Of a DNA stretch of 64,000 nucleotides, positions 15,974 through 23,970 are shown piece after piece; positions within the stretch are counted from its first letter, which is position 1; each line of letters opens with the position of its first letter. This DNA is from Flavobacterium sp. YJ01 (GTDB taxonomy: Bacteria > Bacteroidota > Bacteroidia > Flavobacteriales > Flavobacteriaceae). The stretch covers positions 2,232,001 through 2,296,000 of the forward strand of contig NZ_CP119757.1 in assembly GCF_029320955.1 (NCBI RefSeq). Reading direction: 5' to 3'. Made by a program: the position numbers and the translations under genes. Below the pieces are notes generated by a model. The model was not told the DNA's origin. It saw only the letters and a program-made list of their open reading frames with translations, and did not search any database.

Positions 15974-16061
15974 TGTCATTTCGAGGAACGAGAAATCACA
16001 CTAGTTTGTCTACAAAGATTGGCGAGTTTCTTGTGTGATTTCTCCTTACGTCGAAATGACA
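15974..16061. repeat. 88-bp palindromic repeat (TGTCATTTCGA type)
   Basis: Left arm TGTCATTTCGAGGAACGAGA plus AATCACAC (15974-16001) pairs imperfectly with GTGTGATTTCTCCTTACG plus TCGAAATGACA (16033-16061) around a ~31-base loop. It lies between convergent genes and may terminate both. A half-related GAATGACA sequence occurs near 20733-20740. Confidence 0.75.
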
Positions 16062-16102
16062 AAATTACGCTATGACTGAAAACTGAGACTGCCAACTAAA
16101 AA

Positions 16103-16753
16103 CTACTTCTCGAAAGCATAAACTAAAGTAAAAGTCCCTTCAAAATTATCTGATTTTATTTCTTCATAATGAACATCGAAATCTTTAATCAAATCATCAA
16201 AATGAAGACTTGCCTGAGTTTGTGGTTTATTTAAAGAAAAATCCTCAACCATAATGTGATCCTTAAAACTTATTCCTTTTTCATTTCTGATTTTAAAGAT
16301 TGCCTCTTTGGCTCCCCAAATTACGGTAAGTTTTTTTATGTATTCTTCTGTAAATTCTGGTTTTAAATAACTGCATTCAAAATCGGTAAATTTATCTGCA
16401 ATTCTTTGGATTTTTTCACGCTGCAATTCCATGTCGATTCCGACAGTTTCGTGACTTATAATGATTGCCGCAAAATGATACGAATGTGTTATTGAAATGT
16501 AATTATGACAATCAAAATAAGGTTTTCCGAATTCATCATAATGTAAATCTTTATCTGTAAAGCCCATTTCCTGAATCAGCATTCGAACACTCAAAAAAGC
16601 ACGCTGATGCATTTGAGACTTCATTCCATCCAATCTTTTTTGTGTTTTTTCTTTCAATGTAACACTGCTCAATAACTCTTCAAAAGATTCTGTTATTTCC
16701 CAAATTAAGATTTTTGTGGTTTCGTTAAACTGTATGGTCTGAAATAGAGGCAT
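16103..16753 (-). CDS. 4'-phosphopantetheinyl transferase (Sfp type)
   Basis: 216-residue enzyme that moves phosphopantetheine from CoA to a carrier protein. The magnesium-binding motif is VGIDMELQ (Asp107, Glu109) and the second motif WGAKEAIFK (Lys149, Glu150). The length fits a Sfp/AcpT-type pseudo-dimer. No polyketide or peptide synthetase lies nearby, so the target carrier protein cannot be named. Confidence 0.9.
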   Translation of the reverse strand: MPLFQTIQFNETTKILIWEITESFEELLSSVTLKEKTQKRLDGMKSQMHQRAFLSVRMLIQEMGFTDKDLHYDEFGKPYFDCHNYISITHSYHFAAIIISHETVGIDMELQREKIQRIADKFTDFECSYLKPEFTEEYIKKLTVIWGAKEAIFKIRNEKGISFKDHIMVEDFSLNKPQTQASLHFDDLIKDFDVHYEEIKSDNFEGTFTLVYAFEK

Positions 16754-16805
16754 TACTTTTTAATTGTAAATTATGAATGGTTAATTATAAATTGCAGATC
16801 GCTGA

Positions 16806-16945
16806 TTTTAAACCATGTAAGTCATATAAGAAATATATCTGCTGGCTTAAAAAAATTGTATTAGTAAATATAAGCAATTTACAGCAAAGGTAATAGTTTA
16901 AGAATCTTTTTTAAAATGAACTTATATCGCTTATATGGTTTAAAA
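16806..16945. repeat. 140-bp element with 25-bp inverted ends
   Basis: TTTTAAACCATGTAAG...ATATAAG at 16806-16830 is mirrored by CTTATAT...TTATATGGTTTAAAA at 16921-16945 with 22 of 25 positions matching. The 90-base interior is AT-rich and non-coding. It resembles a non-autonomous miniature element or a large hairpin repeat. Confidence 0.6.
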
Positions 16946-17031
16946 CGATTTGCAAACTAACATTCTAAAGATTAAGAAATTAAAGATTTCACAAATCTTA
17001 CAGAAATTAGTAAAATTCAAAAGCTATTCCT

Positions 17032-17039
17032 TAAATTTG
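17032..17039 (+). promoter_or_regulatory. -7 box for ahcY
   Basis: TAAATTTG, a TAnnTTTG match 33 bases upstream of the ATG at 17073. Confidence 0.5.
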
Positions 17040-17072
17040 CAAAAAAATTACAATTCTACAAATATAACATAA

Positions 17073-18389
17073 ATGAGTACAACGACTACGCCTTATGTGG
17101 CTTTCAAAGTAAAAGACATTTCTCTAGCTGCTTGGGGAAGAAAAGAAATTGAACTAGCTGAAGCTGAAATGCCAGGTTTAATGGCACTTCGTGCTGAATA
17201 CAAAGACGAACAACCTCTTAAAGGTGCACGTATCGCTGGATGTTTACACATGACGATTCAAACTGCTGTTTTGATCGAAACTTTAATTGCTCTTGGTGCA
17301 GAAGTTACTTGGTCTTCTTGTAACATTTTCTCTACTCAAGATCAGGCTGCTGCTGCAATTGCTGCTGCTGGAATCTCAGTTTATGCTTGGAAAGGTCTAG
17401 ACGAAGAATCATTTGACTGGTGTATTGAGCAAACTTTATTCTTTGGTGAAGACAGAAAACCATTAAACATGATTTTGGATGACGGTGGAGATTTAACTAA
17501 CATGGTTATTGATCGTTACCCAGAATTAGTTGCTGGAATTAAAGGTCTTTCTGAAGAAACTACAACTGGTGTTCACAGACTTTACGAAAGAGTAAAAGCT
17601 GGAACTTTACCAATGCCTGCAATCAACATTAACGACTCTGTTACTAAATCTAAATTTGATAACAAATACGGATGTAAAGAATCTGCTGTAGATGCTGTTC
17701 GTCGTGCAACTGACTTAATGTTAGCTGGAAAAAGAGTTGTAGTTTGCGGATACGGTGACGTTGGAAAAGGAACTGCTGCTTCTTTCAGAGGTGCTGGTTC
17801 TATCGTAACAGTTACTGAAATCGATCCAATTTGTGCTTTACAAGCTGCAATGGACGGTTATGAAGTTAAAAAATTAAACACTGTAATTGCTAATGCTGAT
17901 ATCATTATTACAACTACAGGAAACAAAGATATCGTTCTTGGAGAGCACTTCGAGCAAATGAAAGACAAAACTGTTGTTTGTAACATCGGACACTTCGATA
18001 ACGAAATTGATATGGCTTGGTTAAACAAAAACCACGGTGCATCTAAAATCGAAATCAAACCTCAGGTTGACAAATACAACATCAACGGAAAAGATATCAT
18101 TATCTTGGCTGAAGGTCGTCTAGTAAACCTTGGTTGTGCTACAGGTCACCCAAGTTTTGTAATGAGTAACTCATTTACAAACCAAACTTTAGCTCAAATC
18201 GAATTATGGAACAACAGCGCAGCTTACAAAAATGAAGTGTACATGTTACCAAAACATTTAGATGAAAAAGTTGCTGCTTTACACTTAGCTAAATTAGGCG
18301 TTGAACTTGAAGTTTTAAGAGAAGATCAAGCTGCCTATATTGGTGTTGAAGTTCAAGGTCCATTCAAACCAGAATACTACAGATACTAA
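17073..18389 (+). CDS. ahcY: Adenosylhomocysteinase
   Basis: 438 residues. It hydrolyses S-adenosylhomocysteine to adenosine and homocysteine, keeping methylation going. Landmarks are [20 protein letters not shown] at the start, [16 protein letters not shown], the NAD-binding [17 protein letters not shown] near residue 228 and the C-terminal KPEYYRY with the conserved Lys and Tyr. The codon usage is visibly more biased (GCT, GGT, AAC) than in neighbours, as in strongly expressed genes. It is monocistronic, with its own promoter and terminator. Confidence 0.98.
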   Translation: MSTTTTPYVAFKVKDISLAAWGRKEIELAEAEMPGLMALRAEYKDEQPLKGARIAGCLHMTIQTAVLIETLIALGAEVTWSSCNIFSTQDQAAAAIAAAGISVYAWKGLDEESFDWCIEQTLFFGEDRKPLNMILDDGGDLTNMVIDRYPELVAGIKGLSEETTTGVHRLYERVKAGTLPMPAININDSVTKSKFDNKYGCKESAVDAVRRATDLMLAGKRVVVCGYGDVGKGTAASFRGAGSIVTVTEIDPICALQAAMDGYEVKKLNTVIANADIIITTTGNKDIVLGEHFEQMKDKTVVCNIGHFDNEIDMAWLNKNHGASKIEIKPQVDKYNINGKDIIILAEGRLVNLGCATGHPSFVMSNSFTNQTLAQIELWNNSAAYKNEVYMLPKHLDEKVAALHLAKLGVELEVLREDQAAYIGVEVQGPFKPEYYRY

Positions 18390-18424
18390 ATCAATTTTAG
18401 ATTTCTGATTTTAGAAATACATTC

Positions 18425-18465
18425 AAACCCGACAAGTTTTTAAAACCTGTCGGGTTTTGTTTTTT
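18425..18465 (+). terminator. ahcY terminator
   Basis: AAACCCGACAAG and CTGTCGGGTTTT form a GC-rich stem around a short AT loop followed by a T-run. AATCTAAAAT-type repeats flank it on both sides. Confidence 0.85.
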
Positions 18466-18504
18466 TATATACCATGAATCTAAACTCAGAAATCTAAAAT
18501 TACT

Positions 18505-18625
18505 AAGGGCGTGCCACCAACCCAATAAAAGGGCAAAATACTTTACGCTTATACGCCCTTTTATTGGGTTGCTGTCGGGCTGTCCGCGCTACTTTGGTAG
18601 CCTGCTCCTATCCCTCACGCAAACG
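18505..18625. ncRNA. Structured GC-rich intergenic element, possible RNA or mobile repeat
   Basis: A perfect 17-bp stem (18518-18534 with 18555-18571) around a 20-base loop is followed by a GC-rich stretch (TGTCGGGCTGTCCGCGCTAC, 18573-18592) and TATCCCTCACGCAAACG. The composition differs sharply from the AT-rich surroundings. There is no open frame. It may be a structured RNA or a repeated element. The 315-base gap between ahcY and the WG protein holds only this, the terminator and AT-rich flanks. Confidence 0.45.
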
Positions 18626-18704
18626 TGCATCAAGAAAGTTTATGATTAGAGACTATTTCGTTTTCAAAAACGTTGTATTATATTTACTATAAATACTTTC
18701 TTCC

Positions 18705-19784
18705 ATGATACGTCTTCTTTTTATCTGCATTTTTCTATTTCTAAATTTTTCTTCATTCGCTCAAAACAATGATATCTGGACTTCATTTCCAAACAAAGAC
18801 ACTACGTTAATTGGATTTAAAGATAAAAACGGCGCAATTAAAATCGAACCAAAATTTACAGGTTTTACAATCGCTCGCAAATTTGAAAATATCATTGCTG
18901 TTTCCGAGGAAGAAAATGGAAAATGGAAGAGCTATTATCTAACCAAATCAGGAAAAATAATTGGACGTGACAGTTTATTTGTTTTTGACAACGGACCAGA
19001 TTGTGAAAATGAAGGTTTTATACGATTTACAGATCATAAAACGGATAAAATGGGAATCTTTAATAGCGAAGGAAAAATTGTAATCCCTGCAGAATACAGC
19101 AATCTAACAAAAGTCAAAAACGGACTGTTTACAGGATTAAAAGATGCTTCAAAAGTAATGGATGGCGAACATTTTTTCTGGAAAGGAGGAAAAGAATTCT
19201 TAATTGACATTAACAATAAAATATTAATTGAAAACTTCCCTTACAATGACAATCTAAATTTTTATTCTTTAGAAAAATCAAAAGAACCAAGTAAAGATGA
19301 AACGCGAGATAATTTCCTCGGAGCCGACGGACAATACTATTCATTCATAAACTTTGATAAGGAATTTAAATTTTGGCTGAAAAACACTTTGCTTAAAGAT
19401 TTATCTAAAGCCAGTTTAGAAAAACATTCTTTTGATAAAATCACCTATTGGAAAGAACCTGATGGTTGGGTAAATTCATCCAAAACTAAATTTATCAATC
19501 AAAATTATACCTATTTAAAATCAAAACTTGAAGAACTCAAAAATTTAAAAACAGACTACTTTATTTCGTCCGGCGGATTGAATCAGTTTATTTTTGAAAC
19601 AGAAGAATACGATGTTTATTTCAATAATTGTAATGAATCCAAAGATTGGATTTATCCCATTATGGATGTTGTAATCAATTCCAAAAATAAAATAGATTTT
19701 GGACAAGATCATCTTGAATTTCTAAGAACCGAAAATGGCTATAAATTGATAAGCGTTTCTTCTAAAAAATATAATCTCAAATAA
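18705..19784 (+). CDS. Exported WG-repeat protein
   Basis: 359 residues with a signal peptide (cleavage after SSFAQ, ~residue 20). At least two WG-type beta repeats are visible in the first half: LIGFKDKNGAIKIEPKFTGF and MGIFNSEGKIVIPAEYSNL, both with the G-x-I-x-I-x-P-x-Y/F core. The last ~180 residues match nothing I recognise. WG proteins are probably repeat-fold binding proteins with unknown ligands. It is probably periplasmic or surface exposed and stands alone. Confidence 0.75.
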   Translation: MIRLLFICIFLFLNFSSFAQNNDIWTSFPNKDTTLIGFKDKNGAIKIEPKFTGFTIARKFENIIAVSEEENGKWKSYYLTKSGKIIGRDSLFVFDNGPDCENEGFIRFTDHKTDKMGIFNSEGKIVIPAEYSNLTKVKNGLFTGLKDASKVMDGEHFFWKGGKEFLIDINNKILIENFPYNDNLNFYSLEKSKEPSKDETRDNFLGADGQYYSFINFDKEFKFWLKNTLLKDLSKASLEKHSFDKITYWKEPDGWVNSSKTKFINQNYTYLKSKLEELKNLKTDYFISSGGLNQFIFETEEYDVYFNNCNESKDWIYPIMDVVINSKNKIDFGQDHLEFLRTENGYKLISVSSKKYNLK

Positions 19785-19808
19785 TTCCTCTTCGTTTCGC
19801 ACAAAGCT

Positions 19809-19816
19809 TAACTTTG
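19809..19816 (+). promoter_or_regulatory. -7 box for SMR transporter gene
   Basis: TAACTTTG, a TAnnTTTG match, 16 bases before the ATG at 19832, implying a very short leader. Confidence 0.5.
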
Positions 19817-19831
19817 TAAAAAACGTAAATC

Positions 19832-20164
19832 ATGAAGAACTTTTTGTTTTTATTCATAGCAATTGTATTTGAAATCATTGCAACAACAGCATTGAAAAAA
19901 TCTCAAGAATTTACAAAACTAATTCCAAGTATTATTACGATTATTGGTTATTGTGGAGCTTTTTATTGTTTGAGTTTCGCCATTAGAACCATTCCCGTTG
20001 GCTTTGCTTATGCCATTTGGTCTGGAGTTGGTATTGTTTTAATAACTGCAATTGGCGCAATTTTCTTTAAAGAAATTCCAGATTTACCTGCGATTATTGG
20101 ACTGTCTTTAATTATTATTGGAGTTGTTGTGATTAATGTTTTTTCTAAAACTACGGCGCATTAA
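19832..20164 (+). CDS. Small multidrug resistance (SMR) transporter
   Basis: 110 residues, four transmembrane helices. The essential membrane glutamate is Glu14 (AIVFEIIATTALKKS), as in EmrE. The segment FAYAIWSGVGIV in helix 3 is the family signature. It works as an antiparallel dimer exchanging protons for cationic compounds. The single gene suggests the EmrE/QacE or Gdx branch, which sequence inspection alone does not separate. The GNAT gene follows by 15 bases. Confidence 0.92.
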   Translation: MKNFLFLFIAIVFEIIATTALKKSQEFTKLIPSIITIIGYCGAFYCLSFAIRTIPVGFAYAIWSGVGIVLITAIGAIFFKEIPDLPAIIGLSLIIIGVVVINVFSKTTAH

Positions 20165-20179
20165 TTTTAAAACTAAAAA

Positions 20180-20644
20180 ATGCATTTTAGAAAAGCTACC
20201 GTTTTAGATTTAAATGAAATACAGGAATTGTTTGTCCAGACTATTCAATCTGTTTGTAAAAACGATTATAATCCTGATCAAATTAATGCTTGGGTTTCTG
20301 GAGTAAAAATTACAGAACGCTGGATTGATGTTATCGAAAAACAATTTGTTTTACTCGCCATAATAGAAGAACAGATCGTTGGCTACGGAACTTTGAAAAA
20401 CAACAATTATATTGATTTATTTTTCATTCACAAAGATTTTCAACGACAAGGAATTGCTCAAAAGATCTTTAACGAATTAGAAATTGAAGCTAAAAATCAA
20501 GATTCAAAAATTATAACTTCGGATGTAAGTATAACCGCAAAAGGATTTTTTGAAAAGAACGCATTCTTTGTAAAAGCAGAACAAAAAAACATTGTAAAAG
20601 GAGTTGAAATCATCAATTATAAAATGCAAAAGAATTATAAGTAA
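20180..20644 (+). CDS. GNAT family N-acetyltransferase
   Basis: 154 residues. The N-terminal FRKATVLDLNEIQELF and the acetyl-CoA loop HKDFQRQGIAQKIFNELE (Q/R-x-x-G-x-A near residue 97) mark a GNAT fold. The closest described relatives are small YafP-like acetyltransferases. The substrate is unknown. It is probably cotranscribed with the SMR gene. Confidence 0.88.
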   Translation: MHFRKATVLDLNEIQELFVQTIQSVCKNDYNPDQINAWVSGVKITERWIDVIEKQFVLLAIIEEQIVGYGTLKNNNYIDLFFIHKDFQRQGIAQKIFNELEIEAKNQDSKIITSDVSITAKGFFEKNAFFVKAEQKNIVKGVEIINYKMQKNYK

Positions 20645-20699
20645 ATTTATAAATCTCGCAAAAACCTGAAATTTTACTTTTTAATTTTGCTTATCATTG

Positions 20700-20815
20700 T
20701 GGAATTACTTTACCGTTCTTCGACTTCGCTCAGAATGACATACATTGAAAAAAACTTTGCGACTCTGCGTCTTTGCGAGATTAAAAAATTTAGCCCTCTT
20801 TGCGGTTAGAAAAAA
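20700..20815. repeat. Mixed intergenic repeats
   Basis: CGTTCTTCGACTTCGCTCAG followed by AATGACA at about 20713-20740, then CTTTGCGACTCTGCGTCTTTGCGAG and CTCTTTGCGGTTAG (20755-20809), a half copy of the thiG-thiH repeat. An open frame on the minus strand here (20705-20893) is only repeat sequence and is not a gene. Confidence 0.6.
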
Positions 20816-20877
20816 ACTCAGCAAGTTTCGGATTTTATTCCCGCCTAAACCAATCGATCTTTGTCTTATAAAATTCA

Positions 20878-21732
20878 ATGAAGATGAACACACAGGAAAC
20901 CATCAATTATAATCGTATTGCAGAAGCTATCGATTATATAAAAGCGAACTTTAAAGAGCAGCCTAATCTTGATGAAGTGGCGGAGAAAGTGCATTTGAGT
21001 CCGTTTCACTTTCAGAGGCTTTTTAGCGATTGGGCAGGAACAAGTCCGAAGAAATTTTTGCAATATACAAGTTTGGAACACGCCAAAAAATTACTCAAAG
21101 AAAATCAAGCCACCATTTCTGAAACAGCTTACGAAACTGGACTTTCAGGAACAAGCCGTCTCCATGATTTATTTGTAAATATTGAAGGAATGACGCCAGC
21201 AGAATATAAAAATGGAGGTAAAAATCTGGACATAAATTACAGTTTTGCTGAAAGTCCGTTTGGGAATATTATTGTGGCTTCGACTCAAAAAGGAGTTTGT
21301 TTTATGGCTTTCGCCGAAGATGAAGCGATCGGATTTCATGATTTAAAAAATAAATTTCCGAATGCAACTTTTTCTAAAAAATTAGATTTAGCGCAACAAA
21401 ATGCATTATTTATTTTCCAAAATGATTGGAGTAAATTATCTGAAATTAAACTTCACTTAAAAGGAACCGATTTTCAATTGAAAGTTTGGGAAACGCTTTT
21501 AAAAATTCCGATGGGACAACTTTCTACTTACGGAACAATTGCTCAGCAAATTCAAAAACCAAATGCATCCCGCGCCGTTGGAACTGCAATTGGAAGTAAT
21601 CCCGTTGCATTTCTTATTCCTTGTCATCGCGTAATTCAATCTTCAGGAATTTTCGGCGGTTACATGTGGGGAAATACCCGAAAAACGGCAATTATTGGCT
21701 GGGAAGGCGCACAGGTAAATTCAACAATCTAA
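20878..21732 (+). CDS. AraC-type HTH fused to O6-methylguanine-DNA methyltransferase
   Basis: 284 residues. Residues 10-112 are an AraC-type DNA-binding domain (LDEVAEKVHLSPFHFQRLF). The C-terminal ~160 residues are a DNA methyltransferase with the active site IPCHRV, methyl-acceptor Cys249, preceded by the ASRAVGTAIGSNP helix. This is Ada without its N-terminal zinc/phosphotriester domain. It should repair O6-methylguanine and may regulate nearby repair genes, but lacks the usual methylation switch. An Ada-type zinc domain is encoded separately at 22777. Confidence 0.93.
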   Translation: MKMNTQETINYNRIAEAIDYIKANFKEQPNLDEVAEKVHLSPFHFQRLFSDWAGTSPKKFLQYTSLEHAKKLLKENQATISETAYETGLSGTSRLHDLFVNIEGMTPAEYKNGGKNLDINYSFAESPFGNIIVASTQKGVCFMAFAEDEAIGFHDLKNKFPNATFSKKLDLAQQNALFIFQNDWSKLSEIKLHLKGTDFQLKVWETLLKIPMGQLSTYGTIAQQIQKPNASRAVGTAIGSNPVAFLIPCHRVIQSSGIFGGYMWGNTRKTAIIGWEGAQVNSTI

Positions 21733-21755
21733 AATAACACACAGTATATCCGTAG

Positions 21756-21775
21756 AGACGCACCGCAGTGCGTCT
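21756..21775. repeat. 20-bp palindrome, copy 1
   Basis: AGACGCAC-N4-GTGCGTCT. Two more copies with the same arms and different 4-base centres lie at 22669 and 22731. CACGAAT/ATTCGTG repeats follow at about 21793-21870. Confidence 0.85.
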
Positions 21776-21896
21776 AACGTATTATTTTATCGTCACGAAT
21801 ACACCCAATTGGCACGAATTAATTTTTATCAACAAGAAGGAAAATTTGTGTAATTCGTGTAATTCGTGGCGAAAAAAATCTTAATCTAAAATATTC

Positions 21897-22610
21897 ATGC
21901 AAAATATACAAACAATAATTGCTTCTCAAAATTGGGAAAGCATCACCGAATCTATGCACGAAAATGGCTTTGCTATTATTTCGAATGTCTTGAATAATGA
22001 ACAATGCGAAGATTTAAAATTCGATTATGACAATCCAAATCTATATCGAAAAACAGTTGTTATGGAACGCTATAGATTTGGATTAGGCGAATACAAATAT
22101 TTCAATTATCCGCTTCCAGATTTAATCCAAAATATTCGAACTTCGATTTATCCAAAACTCGCTCTGATTGCCAATTCATGGATGAAAGTTTTGAATATAA
22201 ATACAGTTTTTCCAGAAACGCATTCAGAATTATTGAAACAATGTCATGATAATAATCAATTGAAAGCGACAGTTTTAATCTTAAAATATGGCGAAAGCGG
22301 CTTCAATACTTTACATCAAGATTTGTATGGCGATGTTTATTTTCCAATTCAAATTGTTCTTTTTCTTAATGAACCAGATGAGGATTTTACTGGAGGCGAA
22401 TTTGTTTTAACACAGCAAACGCCCAGAGCACAATCAAAAGCTATTGTTTTGAAACCTAAAAAAGGAGATATTTTGGTTTTTACAACCAATTTCAGACCAG
22501 TAAAAAGCACAAAAGGATATTATCGTGCCAATATTAAACACGGCGTGAGTGAAGTTCATTCTGGTGAAAGATATACGTTAGGAATTATTTTTCATGATGC
22601 GTTAAATTAG
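21897..22610 (+). CDS. 2-oxoglutarate-Fe(II) oxygenase
   Basis: 237 residues with a complete metal and 2-oxoglutarate site: His140-x-Asp142 in LHQDLYGD, His215 in NIKHGVSEV and Arg225 in GERYTLGI. The fold is closest to the prolyl-hydroxylase/AlkB-like 2OG family described from alkylation-response operons of other bacteria. Placement between the AraC-MGMT fusion and AlkB suggests a role in alkylation damage, though protein hydroxylation cannot be excluded. Confidence 0.85.
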   Translation: MQNIQTIIASQNWESITESMHENGFAIISNVLNNEQCEDLKFDYDNPNLYRKTVVMERYRFGLGEYKYFNYPLPDLIQNIRTSIYPKLALIANSWMKVLNINTVFPETHSELLKQCHDNNQLKATVLILKYGESGFNTLHQDLYGDVYFPIQIVLFLNEPDEDFTGGEFVLTQQTPRAQSKAIVLKPKKGDILVFTTNFRPVKSTKGYYRANIKHGVSEVHSGERYTLGIIFHDALN

Positions 22611-22668
22611 GTTCAAAAGAGGCAGAGGAACAAAGCAACAGAGGCTTCAACACAAAATATATCTGTAG

Positions 22669-22750
22669 AGACGCACCGAAGTGCGTCTACGCAAAGATTG
22701 TCGATAAAGATTTTGGAAAGACATGACGTTAGACGCACTGCGGTGCGTCT
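22669..22750. repeat. 20-bp palindromes, copies 2 and 3
   Basis: 22669-22688 and 22731-22750 carry the arms AGACGCAC/GTGCGTCT. The outer flanks CTGTAG (22663-22668) and CTACAG (22751-22756 region) are also inverted, so the whole 22663-22756 stretch forms a larger nested inverted repeat between the oxygenase and the zinc-domain gene. Confidence 0.85.
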
Positions 22751-22776
22751 CTACAGAATAAAATATCTATAAAATA

Positions 22777-23022
22777 ATGATTAAACATTTTGAAATAACC
22801 GATTCAGAACTTCGAAATAAAATTAAAAATGCGGAGATTTGTTTCGGTGGAAACCAAAAACTAAAAATCTATGGAACTTTAAAATGTTCTTCGGGAAAAA
22901 GAATGAAACGCGAAAATCGGGTTTTCTTTTTTTCTGAAATTGAAGCCAAAGAAAACGGCTTTAGACCTTGCGGACATTGCATGAAAACCGAATATCAAAA
23001 CTGGAAAAATGGACTTATTTAA
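22777..23022 (+). CDS. Stand-alone Ada-type zinc domain protein
   Basis: 81 residues matching the Ada metal-binding domain: LKIYGTLKC (Cys37), RENRVFFFSEIEAKENGFRP and RPCGHC (Cys65, Cys68). In Ada four cysteines bind zinc and Cys38 accepts methyl groups from phosphotriesters. Aligned from the RENRV block, Cys37 corresponds to Ada Cys42, and the Cys38 position is not a cysteine. Cys22 might complete the site. It overlaps alkB by 14 bases, so the two are made together. Confidence 0.78.
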   Translation: MIKHFEITDSELRNKIKNAEICFGGNQKLKIYGTLKCSSGKRMKRENRVFFFSEIEAKENGFRPCGHCMKTEYQNWKNGLI

Positions 23023-23617
23023 TCCACAAACAGACGAAAATACTAATTTGCTTCCGAAAGATGGAACTGTGAATTATTATGGAAAATTATTTTCGAGAGA
23101 AGAGTCAGATTTCTATCGCGATATTTTATTAAATACAATTGAATGGAAAAATGACGAAGCGATTATTTTTGGAAAATTGATTTTAACTAAACGAAAAGTA
23201 GCTTGGTACGGCGATCAGGAATTTGAGTATACTTATTCAAATACAACAAAAAAGGCTTTGCCCTGGACGAAAGAACTTTTAGAATTAAAGAAAATCATTG
23301 AAGAAAAAACAGGCGAAACTTTTAATTCTTGTCTGTTGAATTTATATCATTCTGGAGAAGAAGGAATGGCGTGGCACAGCGATGCCGAAAAAGATTTGAA
23401 GAAAAATGGTGCGATTGGATCTGTAAGTTTTGGCGCCGAGCGTAAGTTTGCTTTCAAACATAAAGAATCAAAAGAAACGGTTTCTTTGATTTTAGAACAC
23501 GGCAGTTTATTGGTTATGAAAGATGAAACGCAGTCGCATTGGCTACATCGACTTCCGCCAACAAAAACTACTCAAAAACCGAGAGTTAATTTAACTTTTA
23601 GAACAATTATAAGATAG
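23009..23617 (+). CDS. alkB: AlkB-family DNA demethylase
   Basis: 202 residues. It oxidatively removes methyl groups from 1-methyladenine and 3-methylcytosine. Active-site residues are His123 and Asp125 (AWHSDAEKDL), His180 (HWLHRLPP) and Arg192/Arg198 (RVNLTFR). The sequence is closer to the ALKBH2/ALKBH3 type than to E. coli AlkB. It overlaps the zinc-domain gene upstream and is convergent with the YjbR gene 5 bases beyond its stop. Confidence 0.93.
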   Translation: MDLFNPQTDENTNLLPKDGTVNYYGKLFSREESDFYRDILLNTIEWKNDEAIIFGKLILTKRKVAWYGDQEFEYTYSNTTKKALPWTKELLELKKIIEEKTGETFNSCLLNLYHSGEEGMAWHSDAEKDLKKNGAIGSVSFGAERKFAFKHKESKETVSLILEHGSLLVMKDETQSHWLHRLPPTKTTQKPRVNLTFRTIIR

Positions 23618-23622
23618 AAACA

Positions 23623-23943
23623 TTACTTCTTTTTTGAAGCAACATTTTCATAGGAACGAATTAAGGCATCTTCGAACATTTCTGGTCTTACTCTAGAAAG
23701 TTCAACAATTGTCCAGCCTTGTTTGCCCCATTTATTTGGAATTGGATAGAAAATCTTTTCGCTTGACGAACAAAAAACCGATTGATCTATTTCGTTTAAT
23801 TTTAAAACGGCATGATTATTTTTTTCATCAAAAGTGGCAAAAATCTTCTTTTTGATTCGAAAAGAGGTTTTCTCAAAATGAGGTTCTTCGGTTGCATTTG
23901 GAAATGATAAAGCAATTTTTCTAAAATCTTCAATAGCAACCAT
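23623..23943 (-). CDS. MmcQ/YjbR family protein
   Basis: 106 residues with the full YjbR pattern: IEDFRKIALSFPNATEEPHF at the start, RIKKKIFATFDEKNNHAVLKL in the middle and GKQGWTIVELSRV near the end (CyaY-like fold). It is annotated in families as DNA-binding, but its function is poorly known. It follows the Nudix regulator gene on the minus strand by 27 bases. Confidence 0.88.
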   Translation of the reverse strand: MVAIEDFRKIALSFPNATEEPHFEKTSFRIKKKIFATFDEKNNHAVLKLNEIDQSVFCSSSEKIFYPIPNKWGKQGWTIVELSRVRPEMFEDALIRSYENVASKKK

Positions 23944-23970
23944 AACCTCAATTTTTAAAGTTAAACTTAA

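Larger units (their letters stand above)
16754..17072. other. Intergenic region between PPTase and ahcY
   Basis: 319 bases without a gene. It contains a MITE-like inverted repeat (16806-16945), then AT-rich sequence, then the ahcY -7 box (17032-17039). No further coding or RNA signal was seen. Confidence 0.7.

Noticed and set aside
20705..20893. Minus-strand open frame between GNAT and ada-like gene
   Set aside because: It is made of CTTTGCG and CTTCGACTTCGCTCAG repeats and overlaps the start of a real gene.
21819..22004. Minus-strand open frame near the 2OG oxygenase
   Set aside because: It lies over CACGAATT repeats and the start of the plus-strand oxygenase; no protein features.
22777..23022. 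Complete Ada methyltransferase
   Set aside because: Only the zinc domain is present, without HTH or MGMT parts and without the acceptor cysteine.
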